From an uncultured Pseudomonadota bacterium (GTDB lineage: Bacteria > Myxococcota_A > UBA796 > GCA-2862545): a DNA stretch of 5,706 nucleotides. The stretch covers positions 1 through 5,706 of the forward strand of contig CALATR010001010.1 in the NCBI GenBank assembly GCA_937891875.1. Reading direction: 5' to 3'. Position 1 is the first letter of the stretch. Each line of letters starts with the position of its first letter. The position numbers were made by a program, and so were the translations under genes. This document shows positions 5,050 to 5,706 of this stretch, piece after piece. A model generated the notes under the pieces. That model saw nothing but the letters and a program-made list of their open reading frames with translations. It had not been told where the DNA came from and did no database searches.

Positions 5050-5706
5050 TCAGCCCCTCCCCACCACCGGATGCTCCTTCACGTCGACCTCCTGCGGCCG
5101 CCACAGCACGTCGAGGTGCTCGAGCAGGCGGCACAGGCGGCGGGCGTCGGAGCCGGGGACCCGGTGACGCTGGAGGTGGTCGACGAGCTCGCGGCCGCGG
5201 AAGGGGCGGCCGATGTGCTGGAGCCACTCGCCGGCCAGGGCGGCGGGGCCCTCGGCGAGCGGCAGGCCGGGGCGGCTCGGGTGCTTCCAGGTGACCGGGG
5301 TCGCCCGGGCGCCCGACCACATCGTGCGCACGCCGCGCTCCAGGGTGCCCTCGGGGTTGAGCGCGAAGGCGGCGGCGTCGACCTGGGCGTCGCCGATGCG
5401 GGGACGGAGCGGCACGCCGTGAGCCGCCGTGAGCAGGTCCCAGGTGCGGGGCTTCGATCCGCCGATCACCTCGGCGGCGGCGGCCCAGCCGTCGACCGGG
5501 CTGCCCTCGACCGGCACCGCCGCGGGGTCGGTCCAGCGCACGAAGGACAGGCCGGCACCCTCGACCAGGGCGCGCAGCTCGTCGAGCTCGTAGCTGACGA
5601 ACTGGGGGTGCAGGTAGCGGTCGACGAACTCCACGTCGCCCATGGTGGCCGCCTCGGCAAACGCCAGGTCCAACGCCGGGCCTGACGCACGAGCGGCAAC
5701 CAGGGC
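5050..5706 (-). CDS. probable class I SAM-dependent methyltransferase, C-terminal fragment
   Basis: The minus-strand frame is open from the right edge to TGA at 5052-5050, giving 218 residues of a gene whose 5' end is outside the window. Near the start is DRYLHPQFVSYELDELRALV followed by EGAGLSFVRW (about residues 29-58). This closely resembles the 'D.fLHP.dr.Yt..el...l..aGL.fvrW' segment that follows the Rossmann methyltransferase core in a group of bacterial class I SAM-dependent methyltransferases. The AdoMet-binding motifs themselves would be upstream and cannot be seen. The remaining ~150 residues include a stretch, GRPFRGRELVDHLQRH then ARRLCRLLEHLDVLW (about 166-203), that looks like a helical or winged-helix-like C-terminal domain. 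Substrate is unknown. A TTG at 5673-5671 could serve as a start, but the frame and its family-like sequence begin before it, so the gene is treated as cut by the window edge. It converges on the propeller gene. Confidence 0.6.
   Translation of the reverse strand, partial: ALVAARASGPALDLAFAEAATMGDVEFVDRYLHPQFVSYELDELRALVEGAGLSFVRWTDPAAVPVEGSPVDGWAAAAEVIGGSKPRTWDLLTAAHGVPLRPRIGDAQVDAAAFALNPEGTLERGVRTMWSGARATPVTWKHPSRPGLPLAEGPAALAGEWLQHIGRPFRGRELVDHLQRHRVPGSDARRLCRLLEHLDVLWRPQEVDVKEHPVVGRG

Noticed and set aside
4782..5294. 170-codon plus-strand open frame running through the intergenic element
   Set aside because: It has no ribosome binding site, its Ser/Pro/Arg-rich translation changes to Arg/Gly low complexity, it includes the PSASPCLRG type peptide produced by the repeat arm, and it overlaps the methyltransferase out of frame.
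5671..5673. TTG as the start codon of the minus-strand gene
   Set aside because: The frame stays open to the window edge, and the visible segment corresponds to the part of the family that follows the methyltransferase core, so a start here would remove the catalytic domain.
5071..5685. 204-codon open frame on the plus strand opposite the methyltransferase fragment
   Set aside because: It is the in-register antisense of the minus-strand gene, which has family-like sequence and GC-ending codons; the plus translation is low-complexity Ala/Gly/Val/Arg.

Overview
The window is uniformly GC-rich, with codons that almost always end in G or C. It carries two exported, domain-repeat proteins of the kind common in large-genome predatory or social bacteria: a PKD-repeat lipoprotein and a large secreted beta-propeller. 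That style suggests a Myxococcota (former Deltaproteobacteria) or similar genome. This is an inference from composition and protein type, since no taxonomic marker gene is present.

Layout from left to right. (1) Positions 1-258 hold the C-terminal end of a Band 7/SPFH-type membrane scaffold protein on the + strand. (2) Positions 259-479 are a promoter region with a good sigma70-like box pair (GTGACG, 17 nt, TACAAT) and a short leader. (3) Positions 480-1859 encode a 459-residue lipoprotein: a signal peptide with lipobox LSAC, then about four PKD-like domains. (4) Positions 1860-1959 hold two consecutive strong hairpins. (5) Positions 1960-4605 encode an 881-residue secreted protein made almost wholly of beta-propeller blades, degenerate at the N-terminus and recognisably WD40-like at the C-terminus. 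(6) Positions 4606-5049 are a 444-bp non-coding gap between convergent genes. It contains a composite palindromic element with perfect 36-bp inverted arms. (7) Positions 5050-5706 hold, on the - strand, the C-terminal 218 residues of a probable SAM-dependent methyltransferase that continues past the right edge.

How the genes work together is largely unknown. The lipoprotein and the propeller protein are adjacent, co-directional and both exported, so they may act in the same envelope compartment. The hairpins between them argue that they are not simply one uninterrupted operon. Neither has a visible catalytic domain; both look like binding or scaffolding modules. The SPFH fragment and the methyltransferase show no evident link to them.

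I found no tRNA, rRNA, CRISPR array, transposase or integrase. No clear new biological system can be claimed. The best leads are the long inverted-repeat element at 4697-4978 and the unassigned exported pair.
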